Of a DNA stretch of 64,000 nucleotides, positions 34,559-43,748 are shown in pieces; positions within the stretch are counted from its first letter, which is position 1; the number at the start of each line of letters is the position of its first letter. The stretch comes from Palsa-504 sp963742795 (GTDB taxonomy: Bacteria; Actinomycetota; Actinomycetes; Streptosporangiales; Streptosporangiaceae), in NCBI GenBank assembly GCA_963742795.1, contig CAVUNL010000026.1:248001-312000 (forward strand), written 5' to 3'. The translations under genes and the position numbers were made by a program. The notes below the pieces were generated by a model that did not search any database, was not told the origin of the DNA, and saw nothing but the letters and a program-made list of their open reading frames with translations.

Positions 34559-36408
34559 CCGGTGTGCTCGAAGCTCGGCACGTCGGCGATCAGCTGGCGG
34601 GTGTAGGCCGCCTTGGGCGCGGTCAGTACCTGCGTGACCGAGCCCCGCTCGCAGACCTGACCGGCGCTGATCACCGTCACGTCGTCCGCGATGCTCCGCA
34701 CCAGCGGCAGGTTGTGGGTGATGAACATCAGCGACAGCCCGCGCTCGGCCTGCAGCCGCAGCAGCAGCTCGACGATCGCCGCCTGCACCGACACGTCGAG
34801 CGCCGAGGTGATCTCGTCGCAGACCAGCAGCTCAGGGTCGACGACGAGGGCGCGGGCCAGCGCGACGCGCTGCCGTTCGCCGCCGGACAGCTCGTCGGGG
34901 TAGCGCGCCGCGAACGACTCCCGCAGCGCGACCGAGGTCAGCGCGTCCCCGATCCGCTTGTCACGCTCCCTGGCCGGGAGCTTGCTGAAGTGGCTGAGCG
35001 GAAACCCGATGATCTGGCCGACGGTCTGGCGGGGGTTGAGCGAGGAGTACGGGTTCTGCGCGACGAACTGGATTTTACGCAGCTGGTCCTGAGTCCTGCC
35101 GCGGACGCCGGGCGGTAGTGGCTGGCCGCCGAACGTGATCGTGCCCGTCCAGTCCTTGTGGAGCCCGACGACGCACCGCGCCAGCGTGGTCTTGCCCGAC
35201 CCCGAGGTGCCGACGATCGCGACCGCCTTCCTGGCTCCCACGTCGAGGTTTACGTCCCTCAGCACCGGCTTGTTCGTATAGGAGACCGATACCCCGCTGA
35301 CCGTGAGCACCGGTTCCTCGGGCGGGGGGGCCCTGCGCTCCCGGGCTTGCACGGCGGTGGCCGACAGCGCGGCGACCTCCACGGCGCGCACGCACCTGGC
35401 CGTGTGCCCGGTGTCCGACACGACGACCGGCAGCGGCTCGCGCAGCTCGCATTCCGCGATCGCGAACTCGCAGCGCGGCCGGAACGAGCAGCCAGCCGGG
35501 CGGTTACCCGGGCGCGGCGGAGCGCCCGCCATGCCGTGCAGCTCGTGGGAGGTCTCCATCGAGGGGATGGCCCGCATCAGCCCGCGGGTGTACGGATGGG
35601 CCGGCGTCGCGAATAGCTCGCTCGCCGCGCCGATCTCGATCAGCCGCCCGGCGTACATGACCGCGACGTGGTCGGCGATCTCGGCCACCACGGACAGGTC
35701 GTGGCTGATGTAGACGGCGGCCACCTGGTAGGTATGGCACAGCCCCCGCACGGTATCCAGGACGCGGCGCTGGGTGGTGACGTCCAGGCCGGTGGTCGGC
35801 TCGTCCAGCACGATCAGCTGCGGCAGGCAGGCGAACGCCATGGCCAGGGCCACCCGCTGCTGCTGGCCGCCGGACAGCTGGTGCGGGTAGGAGGCGAGGA
35901 TCGGGGCGGGGTCCTCCAGGCCAGCTTCGGCCATCACCTGCGTGAGCCGGCCGGCGTCGCCGCCGTGGATGGCGAAGACCTCGCGCAGCTGGGTGCCGAC
36001 CTTCAGCACCGGGTTCAGCGCGCTGCCCGGGTCCTGCGGGACGTAGGCGACCGTCCGGCCACGCAGTTTCTGCAAGTCGTGTTCTGACAGCGCGAGGATG
36101 TCCCGCCCGTCGATGAGCACCTTGCCGCCGCCGATGGCCAGGCCGCGCTTGACCAGGCCGAGCAGGGCGAGCGCGACCGTGGTCTTGCCCGAACCCGATT
36201 CGCCCACCAGGCCGAGCACGTGCCCCGGCTGGACCGTGAACGACACCTGGTCGACGACGTCGGCTTCCGGCCGCCTGCGGGTCGCTGGCATCACGATCCG
36301 CAGGTTCTCCACCGCCAGCCGGGGCGTGCCCGGGCCGGCTTCCGCCTTGGACGGCGGGATGTCCTCGACCGTCGCGGCCATCGGGATGTCTTCGGATGGG
36401 GCGGTCAT
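34555..36408 (-). CDS. Opp/Dpp-type ABC importer, fused double ATPase
   Basis: ATPase of 617 aa with two nucleotide-binding domains (OppD and OppF halves in one chain). Domain 1 has GESGSGKTTVALALLGL, LSGGQQQRVALAMA and LIVLDEPTTGLD, followed by the oligopeptide-type C-terminal CSFRPRCEFA. Domain 2 has GTSGSGKTTLARCVVGL, LSGGERQRVALARAL and LLVCDEITSALD. The ATG at 36408 overlaps the permease stop (ATGA); a longer frame upstream is inside that gene. It energises the two permeases and binding protein encoded upstream on the same transcript. Confidence 0.92.
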   Translation of the reverse strand: MTAPSEDIPMAATVEDIPPSKAEAGPGTPRLAVENLRIVMPATRRRPEADVVDQVSFTVQPGHVLGLVGESGSGKTTVALALLGLVKRGLAIGGGKVLIDGRDILALSEHDLQKLRGRTVAYVPQDPGSALNPVLKVGTQLREVFAIHGGDAGRLTQVMAEAGLEDPAPILASYPHQLSGGQQQRVALAMAFACLPQLIVLDEPTTGLDVTTQRRVLDTVRGLCHTYQVAAVYISHDLSVVAEIADHVAVMYAGRLIEIGAASELFATPAHPYTRGLMRAIPSMETSHELHGMAGAPPRPGNRPAGCSFRPRCEFAIAECELREPLPVVVSDTGHTARCVRAVEVAALSATAVQARERRAPPPEEPVLTVSGVSVSYTNKPVLRDVNLDVGARKAVAIVGTSGSGKTTLARCVVGLHKDWTGTITFGGQPLPPGVRGRTQDQLRKIQFVAQNPYSSLNPRQTVGQIIGFPLSHFSKLPARERDKRIGDALTSVALRESFAARYPDELSGGERQRVALARALVVDPELLVCDEITSALDVSVQAAIVELLLRLQAERGLSLMFITHNLPLVRSIADDVTVISAGQVCERGSVTQVLTAPKAAYTRQLIADVPSFEHTG

Positions 36409-37304
36409 CCTGTTACCTCCCTCGCCACCAGGGCGATGGGCTCCGGATCGGTGGCGCGGCCGCCGACACCGAGCGAGGCCCGGGCCACCGCGTCGGTGAA
36501 CGTGTTCACCCCGATGGTAAATAGCGCGATGAGGATGGCCGGCATGAGCACCCCCCACGGGTTGGCGATCAGGCCGACCCGGTTCTCGTTGATCATCAGA
36601 CCCCAGCTCGCCGCGGGCGGCTGCAGGCCGAAGCCGAGGAAGCTCAGCCCGGCGATGACCAGCATGGAGTAGGTGAGCCGGAGCCCGATCTCCACCATCA
36701 GCACCGAGGTCAGGTTGGGCAGTACGTCCCGGCGGATGATCCGGCGGCCCGGGATGCCGAGGATCTGCATGGCCTTGACGAAGTCCCGCTCGCTGATGTC
36801 CAGCGCCGCCGCCCGGGTTACCCGGGCCACCTGCGGCGCGTGCGAGATGGCCACGGCCAGCACGATCAGCCAGATCTTCGGGCCGAGGATGCTGACCAGC
36901 AGCAGCGCGAAGACCAGCTGCGGGAAGGCCAGGATCACGTCAACGGCGCGCATGATCAGGCCGTCCCACAGGCCGCCGTAATAGGCCGCCATCACACCTA
37001 GCACGGCCCCGACGACGACGCCGAGCGCGGTCGCGACGGCCGCCATCGCCAGCAGCTGCCAACCACCGTTCAAGGTCCGGCTCAGCACGTCCCGGCCGAG
37101 GACGTCACCGCCGAGCCACGCGACGCTCGAGGCCCGGGCGAACGGCGCCGTCACGAACTCGGTGCTCGAGTACGGCGCGACGGCCGGGCCGATCACCGCC
37201 ACGAGGACGACGAGCCCCGCGATCACCAGCCCGGCGGTGCCGCGCGGAGTTCGCACCGCGCGGCCGAGCACGGCGATTACCTCTGGTCTGCGCGCCATGA
37301 CCAC
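36405..37304 (-). CDS. ABC importer permease, DppC type
   Basis: Inner-membrane permease of 299 aa with about six helices and the EAA-type loop DFVKAMQILGIPGRRIIRRDVLPN that contacts the ATPase. The periplasmic N-terminal region between helices 1 and 2 includes WLGGDVLGRDVLSRTLNGG, typical of DppC. It lies 6 bases after the DppB-type gene and overlaps the ATPase gene by 4 bases. Confidence 0.92.
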   Translation of the reverse strand: MVMARRPEVIAVLGRAVRTPRGTAGLVIAGLVVLVAVIGPAVAPYSSTEFVTAPFARASSVAWLGGDVLGRDVLSRTLNGGWQLLAMAAVATALGVVVGAVLGVMAAYYGGLWDGLIMRAVDVILAFPQLVFALLLVSILGPKIWLIVLAVAISHAPQVARVTRAAALDISERDFVKAMQILGIPGRRIIRRDVLPNLTSVLMVEIGLRLTYSMLVIAGLSFLGFGLQPPAASWGLMINENRVGLIANPWGVLMPAILIALFTIGVNTFTDAVARASLGVGGRATDPEPIALVAREVTG

Positions 37305-37310
37305 CTCCGG

Positions 37311-38339
37311 TCAGGATCTGGGCAGCCGCCGCCGCGGGCTCACGGCGAGCGCTATGACGTCGGTCAGGATGTTGACGGCGATGTAGAAGGCCGCGAGGAC
37401 CAGCACGATGGCCTGGATCTGCGGGATGTCCCGGTCGGAGACCGCCGCCACCAGCGCTTGCCCGAGCCCGGGGTAGTTGAACAAGTACTCCACGACCACC
37501 ACGCCGCCGGCCAGGTACAGGAAGGTCAGCCCGATCACCTGGATGGTCGGAGCGATGGCGTTCGGCAGTGCGTGGAACAGCAGGACCCGCCATTTCGGCA
37601 CGCCCTTGAGCTGTGCCATCTGCACGTAGTCGCTTTCCAGCGCGTCGATCATCGACGCCCGCATCATCCGGAACACGTACGGCACGACCACGATGACCAG
37701 CGTTGCCACGGGCAGCACGAGCTCCTTGGGGTTCGACCATGGCGCGGTGCCCGGCGCGAACACCGAGACCGCGGGGAACCAGTGGATGACCACCGCGGCG
37801 AAGAAGATGACCAGGACCACCGCCACGACGAACTCCGGCAGCGCGGTGACGGCCAGCGACGTGACCGACAGCACGTGGTCAAATATGCTGTCCCGGCGCG
37901 CCGCGGCGAGCACGCCGAGTCCCACGCCGATCAGCGTGCCGATCGCGCCGGCCAGGACCACCAGGACCAGCGAGTTCAGGATGCGCCCGCCGATGAGCGT
38001 GCTGACCGGCTGCCCGTTGGCGAGCGATTTGCCGAAGTTGCCGTGCAGGACGCCGGTGAGCCAGGTCCAGTACTGGTCGACGGCCGGCCGGTTCAGGCCA
38101 AGTTGCACCTCCAGCGCGTGCAGGCGCTGCGGGGTCGCCGTGTTCAGCAGCACCGCGCTCGCGGCGTTGCCCGGCAGCGTCTGCGTCGCCGCGAACACCA
38201 GGATCGACACCAGCACGAGCGTGAGTATCCCGATCAGGCTCCGCTTGATCAGCAGGTCCCGGATGGGATGCGGCCGGGCGGCCTTGGACGTCGGACCGAC
38301 GCGTCCGGGTGCCTCAGTCGCGGTGGTCACGATAGCCAC
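37311..38339 (-). CDS. ABC importer permease, DppB type
   Basis: Inner-membrane permease of 342 aa. The first helix (LIGILTLVLVSILVFAATQT) is followed by the DppB-type periplasmic domain with LPGNAA and LNRPAVDQYWTWLTGVLHGN. The EAA loop is SDYVQMAQLKGVPKWRVLLF. It overlaps the substrate-binding-protein gene by 13 bases, so the two are translated in concert. Confidence 0.92.
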   Translation of the reverse strand: MAIVTTATEAPGRVGPTSKAARPHPIRDLLIKRSLIGILTLVLVSILVFAATQTLPGNAASAVLLNTATPQRLHALEVQLGLNRPAVDQYWTWLTGVLHGNFGKSLANGQPVSTLIGGRILNSLVLVVLAGAIGTLIGVGLGVLAAARRDSIFDHVLSVTSLAVTALPEFVVAVVLVIFFAAVVIHWFPAVSVFAPGTAPWSNPKELVLPVATLVIVVVPYVFRMMRASMIDALESDYVQMAQLKGVPKWRVLLFHALPNAIAPTIQVIGLTFLYLAGGVVVVEYLFNYPGLGQALVAAVSDRDIPQIQAIVLVLAAFYIAVNILTDVIALAVSPRRRLPRS

Positions 38340-39895
38340 ACCTTCTTGAAGTCGTAGGCGCCCAGCGACAAGCCGCTCTTGGACGGGACCAGGCCGCCGA
38401 CGTTGGCGCCGAAACCGTCGATCACCGGGGGGAAGAAGGGGATGACGTAACCGCCCTCGTTGTACTCGATCTGTTGCATCTCGTGCGCGAGCTCGGTTCG
38501 GAGCGAGGTGTCAGTGGTGGCGATGGCCTGGGCGTACAGCGAGTTGTACCGGGAGTTGTCCCAGTGTGTCTCGTTGAACGAGGCGGTCGGCAGCGTGGCC
38601 AGCGACACCTGGGGCAGGTAGAAGTTGTAGAACCAGTAGTCCTGGGCGAACTGCCATTTCAGGTAGTTCGTGCCGTAGAACTCGTCGACGGTCACGTCGC
38701 TCACGTTCACCGTGACCCCGGCCTGCGAAGCCTGCTGGGCGAACACCTGCGCGGCCAGGACCGTGCCCTGCGCGATGTCGGAGGTGACCAGCGTGACGTG
38801 CAGGTCCTCGGCGCCCGCCGCCTTGAGCAGAGATCTGGCCTGGTCGATGTCCTGGTGCCGCTGCGGCAGGCTGTGGTCGTACTCCGGGGCCCAGATCCCG
38901 AACAGGTCGTTACCGAGCGTCCCGAAGCCGCCGAAGACCAGGTCAAGCATCTGCTGGCGGTCGACGACCAGCCGTATGGCCTGGCGGATGCGCACATCGC
39001 TGAACGTCCCCGTGTCCACCCGCATGGTGAACGGGTTCCAGCCGCCGCCGTCCGACAGGAGGATGTTCTTGCCCTCGCCCTGGACCTCGGAGATCACGTC
39101 CGCTGAGAGCAGGTTGACCACGTCGACCTGGCCGGCCAGCAGGGCGTTCACCTGGCTGGTCTGGTCGGAGTAGTCGGTGATGACGACCTCGTCCAGGTAC
39201 GGCAGTCCTGACTGCCAGTAGCCGTCGTGGCGGACGAACGTGGACTGCGTGCCGGGGCTGAAGCTCTTGACCTTGAACGGGCCGGTGCCGGCCGGGGCGG
39301 CCAGGTCGTATCCGACGGGGATGATGTCCGAGTAGCCGGGTATGGCCAGGGCCTCGGCCAGGGTGGCGAACGGGGTGCTGCACGGGATCCGCGCCGTGTA
39401 CGCGTCGAGCTTGGTCATTCCCTTGGCGTCGACGGAGGCCAGGCCGGCCGCGGCGGATCCCGGCGTCTTCGGGTTGAGGATCTGCTGGAACGTATAGATC
39501 ACGTCGTCCGCGGTCAGCGTCTTGCCGTTGTGGAAGGTGATGCCCTGCTTGACCCGGATCGTCCACTCGGTGGCCTTGGCGTTGGGCGTAACTTCCTCCG
39601 CGAGCACGTACACCGGCTGCGCGTCCGGGGTGAGCCCGATCAGGGGCTCGTACAGGTTGTCGATCCTGGAGAAGTCCACGTTCGTGATCGCGCTGACCGG
39701 GTCCAGCGTGTCGGCGGTCGATCCGCCCGTGAGGCCTGCCCGCAGCGTCCCGCCGTACCGTGGCTTGCCCGTGGTCGAGGTGGTGAACGCCTTGATCGTG
39801 TTACCGGTTCCGCACGCGCTGAGCAGCCCGCCGGTTCCGATGGCCACCGAGCCGGCCACGCCGGCCTTGAGGAATTCCCTGCGGCTGAAGGTCAT
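38327..39895 (-). CDS. ABC importer substrate-binding lipoprotein (SBP family 5)
   Basis: Extracytoplasmic solute-binding protein of 522 aa. The N-terminus has a twin-arginine motif (SRREFLKAG) and a lipobox (LLSAC), so it is probably exported by Tat and lipid-anchored. The family 5 domain shows LDPVSAITNVDFSRIDNLYE, TEWTIRVKQGITFHNGK and LTADDVIYTF. GGAGG lies 7 bases before the ATG. The palindrome at 39955-39969 lies 60 bases upstream. Family 5 proteins bind peptides, nickel chelates or other small organic molecules; the neighbouring enzymes suggest carnitine or a carnitine ester. Confidence 0.92.
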   Translation of the reverse strand: MTFSRREFLKAGVAGSVAIGTGGLLSACGTGNTIKAFTTSTTGKPRYGGTLRAGLTGGSTADTLDPVSAITNVDFSRIDNLYEPLIGLTPDAQPVYVLAEEVTPNAKATEWTIRVKQGITFHNGKTLTADDVIYTFQQILNPKTPGSAAAGLASVDAKGMTKLDAYTARIPCSTPFATLAEALAIPGYSDIIPVGYDLAAPAGTGPFKVKSFSPGTQSTFVRHDGYWQSGLPYLDEVVITDYSDQTSQVNALLAGQVDVVNLLSADVISEVQGEGKNILLSDGGGWNPFTMRVDTGTFSDVRIRQAIRLVVDRQQMLDLVFGGFGTLGNDLFGIWAPEYDHSLPQRHQDIDQARSLLKAAGAEDLHVTLVTSDIAQGTVLAAQVFAQQASQAGVTVNVSDVTVDEFYGTNYLKWQFAQDYWFYNFYLPQVSLATLPTASFNETHWDNSRYNSLYAQAIATTDTSLRTELAHEMQQIEYNEGGYVIPFFPPVIDGFGANVGGLVPSKSGLSLGAYDFKKVWLS

Positions 39896-39954
39896 GTCAT
39901 GCCTCCGGCGGTAGTGAAGCGGTACGGCCGCTATGAATCCGGATGCCGCGGTGA

Positions 39955-39969
39955 GTTCACGATGCGAAC
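39955..39969. promoter_or_regulatory. Putative operator, copy 1 (GTTCACGATGCGAAC)
   Basis: Palindrome with arms GTTC/GAAC and a 7-base centre, upstream of the binding-protein gene. It is 14 of 15 identical to the site at 42765-42779 in front of the BKACE gene. Next to it are two direct copies of ATAATGTG. The likely ligand is the IclR-type regulator encoded nearby. Confidence 0.6.
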
Positions 39970-40028
39970 ATAATGTGCATAATGTGATTTATGCCGATGG
40001 TAGAGATGCCCCCCTAGTGTGTCAAGGA

Positions 40029-41081
40029 TCACATTAACCCGACCGCGGCCGCCGTCGGCCCAGACCCGACGGCCGCGACGACCGGCGCTGCCGGCTCCGC
40101 GCTCTGCTTCCCGCTGGCCGCCACCGTGTACCGCTCGACCAGCTCGAGCAGTTCGGCCAGGAAACCGTCCCGCAGCCGCTCCAGCTCGGCGACCGAACGC
40201 CCGTCTGCCTCCCGCAGGCAGCCCTCGATCATCCGGTCCCGGAGTTCGGGCGTGAGCGGCGGCGCCTGCAGCCGGGTCCATGGCTCTTCCAGTGCCGCCC
40301 CGAAGTGGTCCAGCATGTGGGCCATGCCGCCACCGCCTCCGGCCAGGTGGAAGGTGAGGCACGGGCCCATCAGCGCCCAGCGCAGCCCCGGGCCGAAGGC
40401 GATCGACGCGTCGATCTCCTCCACGGTGGCCTCGCCCGCCGCGACCATGTGCAGCGCCTCCCGCCAGAGCGCCTCCTGCAGGCGGTTCCCGACGAAGCCG
40501 GGGAGTTCCCGGCTCAGCCGCAGCGGGCGCTTGCCCGTGCCCGCGTAGAACCGGACCAGCCAGTCCACCGCCGCCGGATCCGTCCGGGAACCGCCCACCA
40601 CCTCGACCATCGGGATCAGGTACGGCGGGTTGAACGGATGCCCGACCACGCAGCGCTCGGGGTGCTCGCAGTCGGCCTGCAGCATGGTCATCGCGAACCC
40701 CGACGTGCTCGACGCGATGACCATCCCCGGCCGCGCGGCCCGGTCGATGTCGGCGAGCACCCGCCGCTTCACCGGTCCGTCCTCCGGCGCGTTCTCCTGC
40801 ACCAGGTCGGCGCCGGCCACCGCGTCGGCCAGGGTGTCGTGGAAGGTGAGCCGGTCCGGGCTCGCGCCGTTGCGCAGCCCCATCCGGGCCAGCAGTGGCC
40901 AGCTCGCCTCGATCATACGGAGCAGGTCAGCGCGTGCGGCCGGCGACGGGTCGTAGACGTCGACGTCGAAGCCCATCCGCAGGTAGTGCAGCGCCCACCC
41001 GCCGCCGATCACCCCGGCGCCGACGATACCCACCCGGCGAGCCGCCTCCGGTGCCGCAGTGCCGATCAGAACAGCGGTCAT
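40029..41081 (-). CDS. L-carnitine dehydrogenase-type 3-hydroxyacyl dehydrogenase
   Basis: NAD-dependent dehydrogenase of 350 aa. The NAD motif is VGIVGAGVIGGGWALHYL. The catalytic His/Glu region is CVVGHPFNPPYLIPMVEVVG. The carnitine-dehydrogenase-type segment GFVGNRLQEALWREALHMVA is followed by FGPGLRWALMGPCLTFHLAG. It would oxidise L-carnitine to 3-dehydrocarnitine. The ATG at 41081 overlaps the hydrolase stop; the longer frame upstream is inside that gene. An Ala-rich tail of about 25 residues follows the usual end. BKACE and thioesterase neighbours complete the known CdhA-CdhC-CdhB route to glycine betaine. Confidence 0.85.
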   Translation of the reverse strand: MTAVLIGTAAPEAARRVGIVGAGVIGGGWALHYLRMGFDVDVYDPSPAARADLLRMIEASWPLLARMGLRNGASPDRLTFHDTLADAVAGADLVQENAPEDGPVKRRVLADIDRAARPGMVIASSTSGFAMTMLQADCEHPERCVVGHPFNPPYLIPMVEVVGGSRTDPAAVDWLVRFYAGTGKRPLRLSRELPGFVGNRLQEALWREALHMVAAGEATVEEIDASIAFGPGLRWALMGPCLTFHLAGGGGGMAHMLDHFGAALEEPWTRLQAPPLTPELRDRMIEGCLREADGRSVAELERLRDGFLAELLELVERYTVAASGKQSAEPAAPVVAAVGSGPTAAAVGLM

Positions 41082-41831
41082 CCCGTCACCTCCTCGCTCA
41101 GCCAGCCGACGACCAGGTCGGCCAGTTCCGCCCGGTGCCAGGAGAAGGCGTGGTCCGCCCCCTCCACCTCGACGTAGCGGCATGACGGTCCGGCCCGCTC
41201 CCGCAGCTCCCGGGCCTGGGCCACCGGCACCCACCGGTCAGCCGTGCCGTGCACCACCAGCAGCGGCCGCGGCCCGATCGCCGCCGCGGCGGCCAGCGCG
41301 TCCGTCTGCTCCGTCACCACCGCCACCTGCCAGGCGAACTCCTCCGGGGTGGTGGCCAGGAACCTGGTGAACTCCTCCGCGATGAACTCCGGGCTCCGCC
41401 GCAGGTTGTTCCCGAGCCTGGCCGCCGCTCCGTATACGGCGACCGCGCGCAGCCGCGGTTCGGCGGCCGCGGTCACCAGGGCGGCCCAGCCGCCCATGCT
41501 GTGGCCCAGCACCGCGATCCGGGCCGAGTCCACCCGCGGGCAGGCCGGCCAGGTAATCCACGGCCGCGGTCACGTCGCGGGGGACGGTGCGCAGGTCATA
41601 CCGGCCCGCGCTACCCCAGCAGCCGCGGTAGTGGAACAGCAGCGAATTCCAGCCCCGGTCCCGTAGCCGGACCGCGAGGTCAAGGTTCTTCTCCAGGCCC
41701 GGGCAGCCGTGCAGCAACAGCACGGTGGGTTTCGGCTCCTCGCCGCGAGCCAGGTACAGGACGCCGAGCAGGCGGTGCCCGTCGCTGTCGAAAGTGACGC
41801 CGGTAAGGCCCTCGTCCTCAATAGCCCACAT
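41078..41831 (-). pseudogene. Alpha/beta hydrolase with one internal frameshift
   Basis: Alpha/beta-hydrolase of about 250 aa if repaired. The first part has PTVLLLHGCPGLEKN and a CWGSAGRYD segment. The frame is lost after DYLAGLPA near 41535. It resumes one base over with DSARIAVLGHSMGGWAALV (nucleophile elbow G-H-S-M-G) and continues to the catalytic His region GADHAFSWHRAE. It overlaps BKACE by 14 bases and the dehydrogenase by 4, so it belongs to the operon. It could hydrolyse an ester such as an acylcarnitine; that is a guess from context. Mutation or consensus error. Confidence 0.82.
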
Positions 41832-42750
41832 TGTCCAGGCCCTTGAGGCCCAGCATCTCCCGCGCCTCGGCCGGGGTGGCGATCTCCAGCGACAGCGCCT
41901 CCAGGATTCCCCTGATCTTGGTCACCTGGCTGGCGTTGGACTCGGCGACCTGGCCCTTGCCCAGGTACAGGCTGTCCTCCAGGCCGACCCGGACGTGCGA
42001 GCCCATGATCGCCGCCGCGGTGACGATGCCCATCTGGAACCGGCCCGCGCCCAGCGTCGACCACTGGTACGCGTCGCCCAGCAGCCGGTCGGCGGTCCGC
42101 TTCATGTGCACGATGTGGTCGACGTCCGGGCCGATGCCGCCCATCGTGCCGAAGATGGTCTGCACGAAGATGGGCGGCCTGACCAGGCCCTGGTCCAGGT
42201 AATAGGCCAGCGTGTACAGGTGCGAGGTGTCGTACGCCTCGGCCTCGAAGCGGGTGCCGGTCTGCGGGCCGACCACCTTGAGCATGTACTCGATGTCGGC
42301 GTAGGTGGACACGAACGGCTCGGCCCGGGTCGACTCCAGGTACGGCTCTTCCCAGTCGAACTTGAACTGGCCCCGGTACCGGTCGATCATCGGGAAGCTG
42401 CCGTAGTTCATCGTGCCCAGGTTGAGCGTGCATAGCTCGGGCTTGAGCTCGAGCACGCCCTTCAGCCGCTCGGCCACGGTCATGCCGGTGCCGCCGCCGG
42501 TGGTGATGCTCACGATGGCGTCGCTGCGTTCCTTGATGCCCTTCGCGTACTGGGCGAACAGCGCTGGGTCGGCCGAGGGGCTGCCGTCCTCGGGGTTGCG
42601 CGCGTGCACGTGGAGCACGGCGGCCCCGGCCTCGGCGGCGGCCACGCCCTGGTCGACGAGATCACTGACCGTGTATGGCAGGTAGGGCGACATCGACGGG
42701 GTGTGCCCGGATCCGGTGAGCGCGCAGGTGATGATGACCTTGCCTGCCAT
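41818..42750 (-). CDS. BKACE-family beta-keto acid cleavage enzyme (probable dehydrocarnitine cleavage)
   Basis: Protein of 310 aa in the BKACE (3-keto-5-aminohexanoate cleavage, DUF849) family, a zinc-dependent TIM barrel that transfers the acyl part of a beta-keto acid to CoA. Visible are ITCALTGSGHTPSMSPYLPY, the metal ligands in AAVLHVHARNPEDGSPS, and the C-terminal GSHVRVGLEDSLYLGKGQVA. The ATG at 42750 has GGAGG 6 bases upstream. In carnitine breakdown the equivalent CdhC converts dehydrocarnitine plus acetyl-CoA to betainyl-CoA and acetoacetate. First gene of the unit, directly behind the operator at 42765. Confidence 0.88.
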   Translation of the reverse strand: MAGKVIITCALTGSGHTPSMSPYLPYTVSDLVDQGVAAAEAGAAVLHVHARNPEDGSPSADPALFAQYAKGIKERSDAIVSITTGGGTGMTVAERLKGVLELKPELCTLNLGTMNYGSFPMIDRYRGQFKFDWEEPYLESTRAEPFVSTYADIEYMLKVVGPQTGTRFEAEAYDTSHLYTLAYYLDQGLVRPPIFVQTIFGTMGGIGPDVDHIVHMKRTADRLLGDAYQWSTLGAGRFQMGIVTAAAIMGSHVRVGLEDSLYLGKGQVAESNASQVTKIRGILEALSLEIATPAEAREMLGLKGLDNVGY

Positions 42751-42764
42751 CGCGGGCCTCCTAC

Positions 42765-42779
42765 GTTCACGATACGAAC
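42765..42779. promoter_or_regulatory. Putative operator, copy 2 (GTTCACGATACGAAC)
   Basis: Palindrome with ACGTTC/GAACGT arms extending one or two bases beyond the copy at 39955. It lies 15 bases upstream of the BKACE start codon, just before its ribosome site, so a bound repressor would block expression. Confidence 0.62.
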
Positions 42780-42810
42780 GTTTTGTTACCAATGTGCAGC
42801 GTATCGGCCG

Positions 42811-42852
42811 GTTGGGCATGGGTCAATATGCCGAACGGAGCGTGGTGCGTGC
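42811..42852 (+). repeat. Hairpin-plus-leader repeat, copy C (orphan)
   Basis: Stem GTTGGGCAT / ATGCCGAAC (one mismatch) followed by CCGAACGGAGCGTGG and GCGTG. The same hairpin and GGAG-containing tail precede the HNH gene (53607) and the deaminase gene (57852), but no plus-strand gene starts after this copy. It lies in the 120-base gap between the IclR and BKACE genes and might serve as the iclR terminator on the minus strand. Confidence 0.5.
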
Positions 42853-42870
42853 GCCCGGTCAGATCCGGAG

Positions 42871-43665
42871 TCAGTCCACCAGATCGCCGATCTCGGCGGC
42901 CGTCTGCAGGGCCTCCCGGCCGATCTCGCGCAGCCGCCGGGCCGAGTTCATCGGCGCCGGTCCCCACACGTTGACCACCGCGGTCGGCGCGCGCCGGGAG
43001 TTGAGCACGGCCGCCGACGCGCCGGAGGAGAACTCCTCGTACTCCCGGTCGCACAGCGCGAACCCGGTCCGGCGGACCTCGGCCAGCTCGCGCTCCAGCT
43101 CTTCCCGGTCGGTGACGGTGTGGTCGGTGTAGCGCGGCAGGGTGGCGGGCAGGATCGCGTCCCGCTCGTCGCGGCCGAGCCAGGCCAGGAACGCCTTGCC
43201 GCCGGAGGTGGCGTGCAGCGGCAGCGGCTTATCCAGCCAGTTCGGCGCCATCATGTTCGGCGGCTCCACCTGGTCGGTGTAGACCAGGTTGAACCGCCTG
43301 GCCACCGCGAGCGTGACGACCTCGCCGGTGCGCAGGCACAGGTCGGTCAGCAGCGGCCGGACCCGGCGGATCAGCGCGTCGTCGGTCACGGCGGACGCGA
43401 TTACGGTGGCGCCGTAGCCGACCGTGTACCGCTGGGTGACCACGTCCCGGTCCACCAGCCCGTGGTGCTCGAGCGTACGAAGCAGCCGCCACGCGGTGGC
43501 CCGGTTGATACCGCACCGGCGGGCCAGCTCGAGCACGGTGGGCGGGGTGGTGCTCGCGGCGACCGCCTTCAGCAGCACGATGGCCCGGTCGACCGCCTGG
43601 ATGCGCTGCACGCCATCGGCTGCCGGACCAGGCATTTCGGCGGTGCTCGCCGCTGGGCCTGACAT
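42871..43665 (-). CDS. IclR-family transcriptional regulator
   Basis: Regulator of 264 aa. The N-terminal winged helix is VQRIQAVDRAIVLLKAVAAS, PPTVLELARRCGINRATAWR and LLRTLEHHGLV. The C-terminal effector domain has LHATSGGKAFLAWLGRDERD and GFALCDREYEEFSSGASAAV. The ATG at 43665 gives the family length; earlier starts run into the divergent gene's leader. It is upstream of the BKACE gene on the same strand and probably controls the carnitine-type operon through the palindromes at 42765 and 39955. Confidence 0.88.
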   Translation of the reverse strand: MSGPAASTAEMPGPAADGVQRIQAVDRAIVLLKAVAASTTPPTVLELARRCGINRATAWRLLRTLEHHGLVDRDVVTQRYTVGYGATVIASAVTDDALIRRVRPLLTDLCLRTGEVVTLAVARRFNLVYTDQVEPPNMMAPNWLDKPLPLHATSGGKAFLAWLGRDERDAILPATLPRYTDHTVTDREELERELAEVRRTGFALCDREYEEFSSGASAAVLNSRRAPTAVVNVWGPAPMNSARRLREIGREALQTAAEIGDLVD

Positions 43666-43748
43666 AAATTGCAGCATAACCACGATCGGTGCCGCTCCAG
43701 CACCTCCCTCGGCGGCCAGCCACCTCCCACCGGGTACATCATGGTCGG

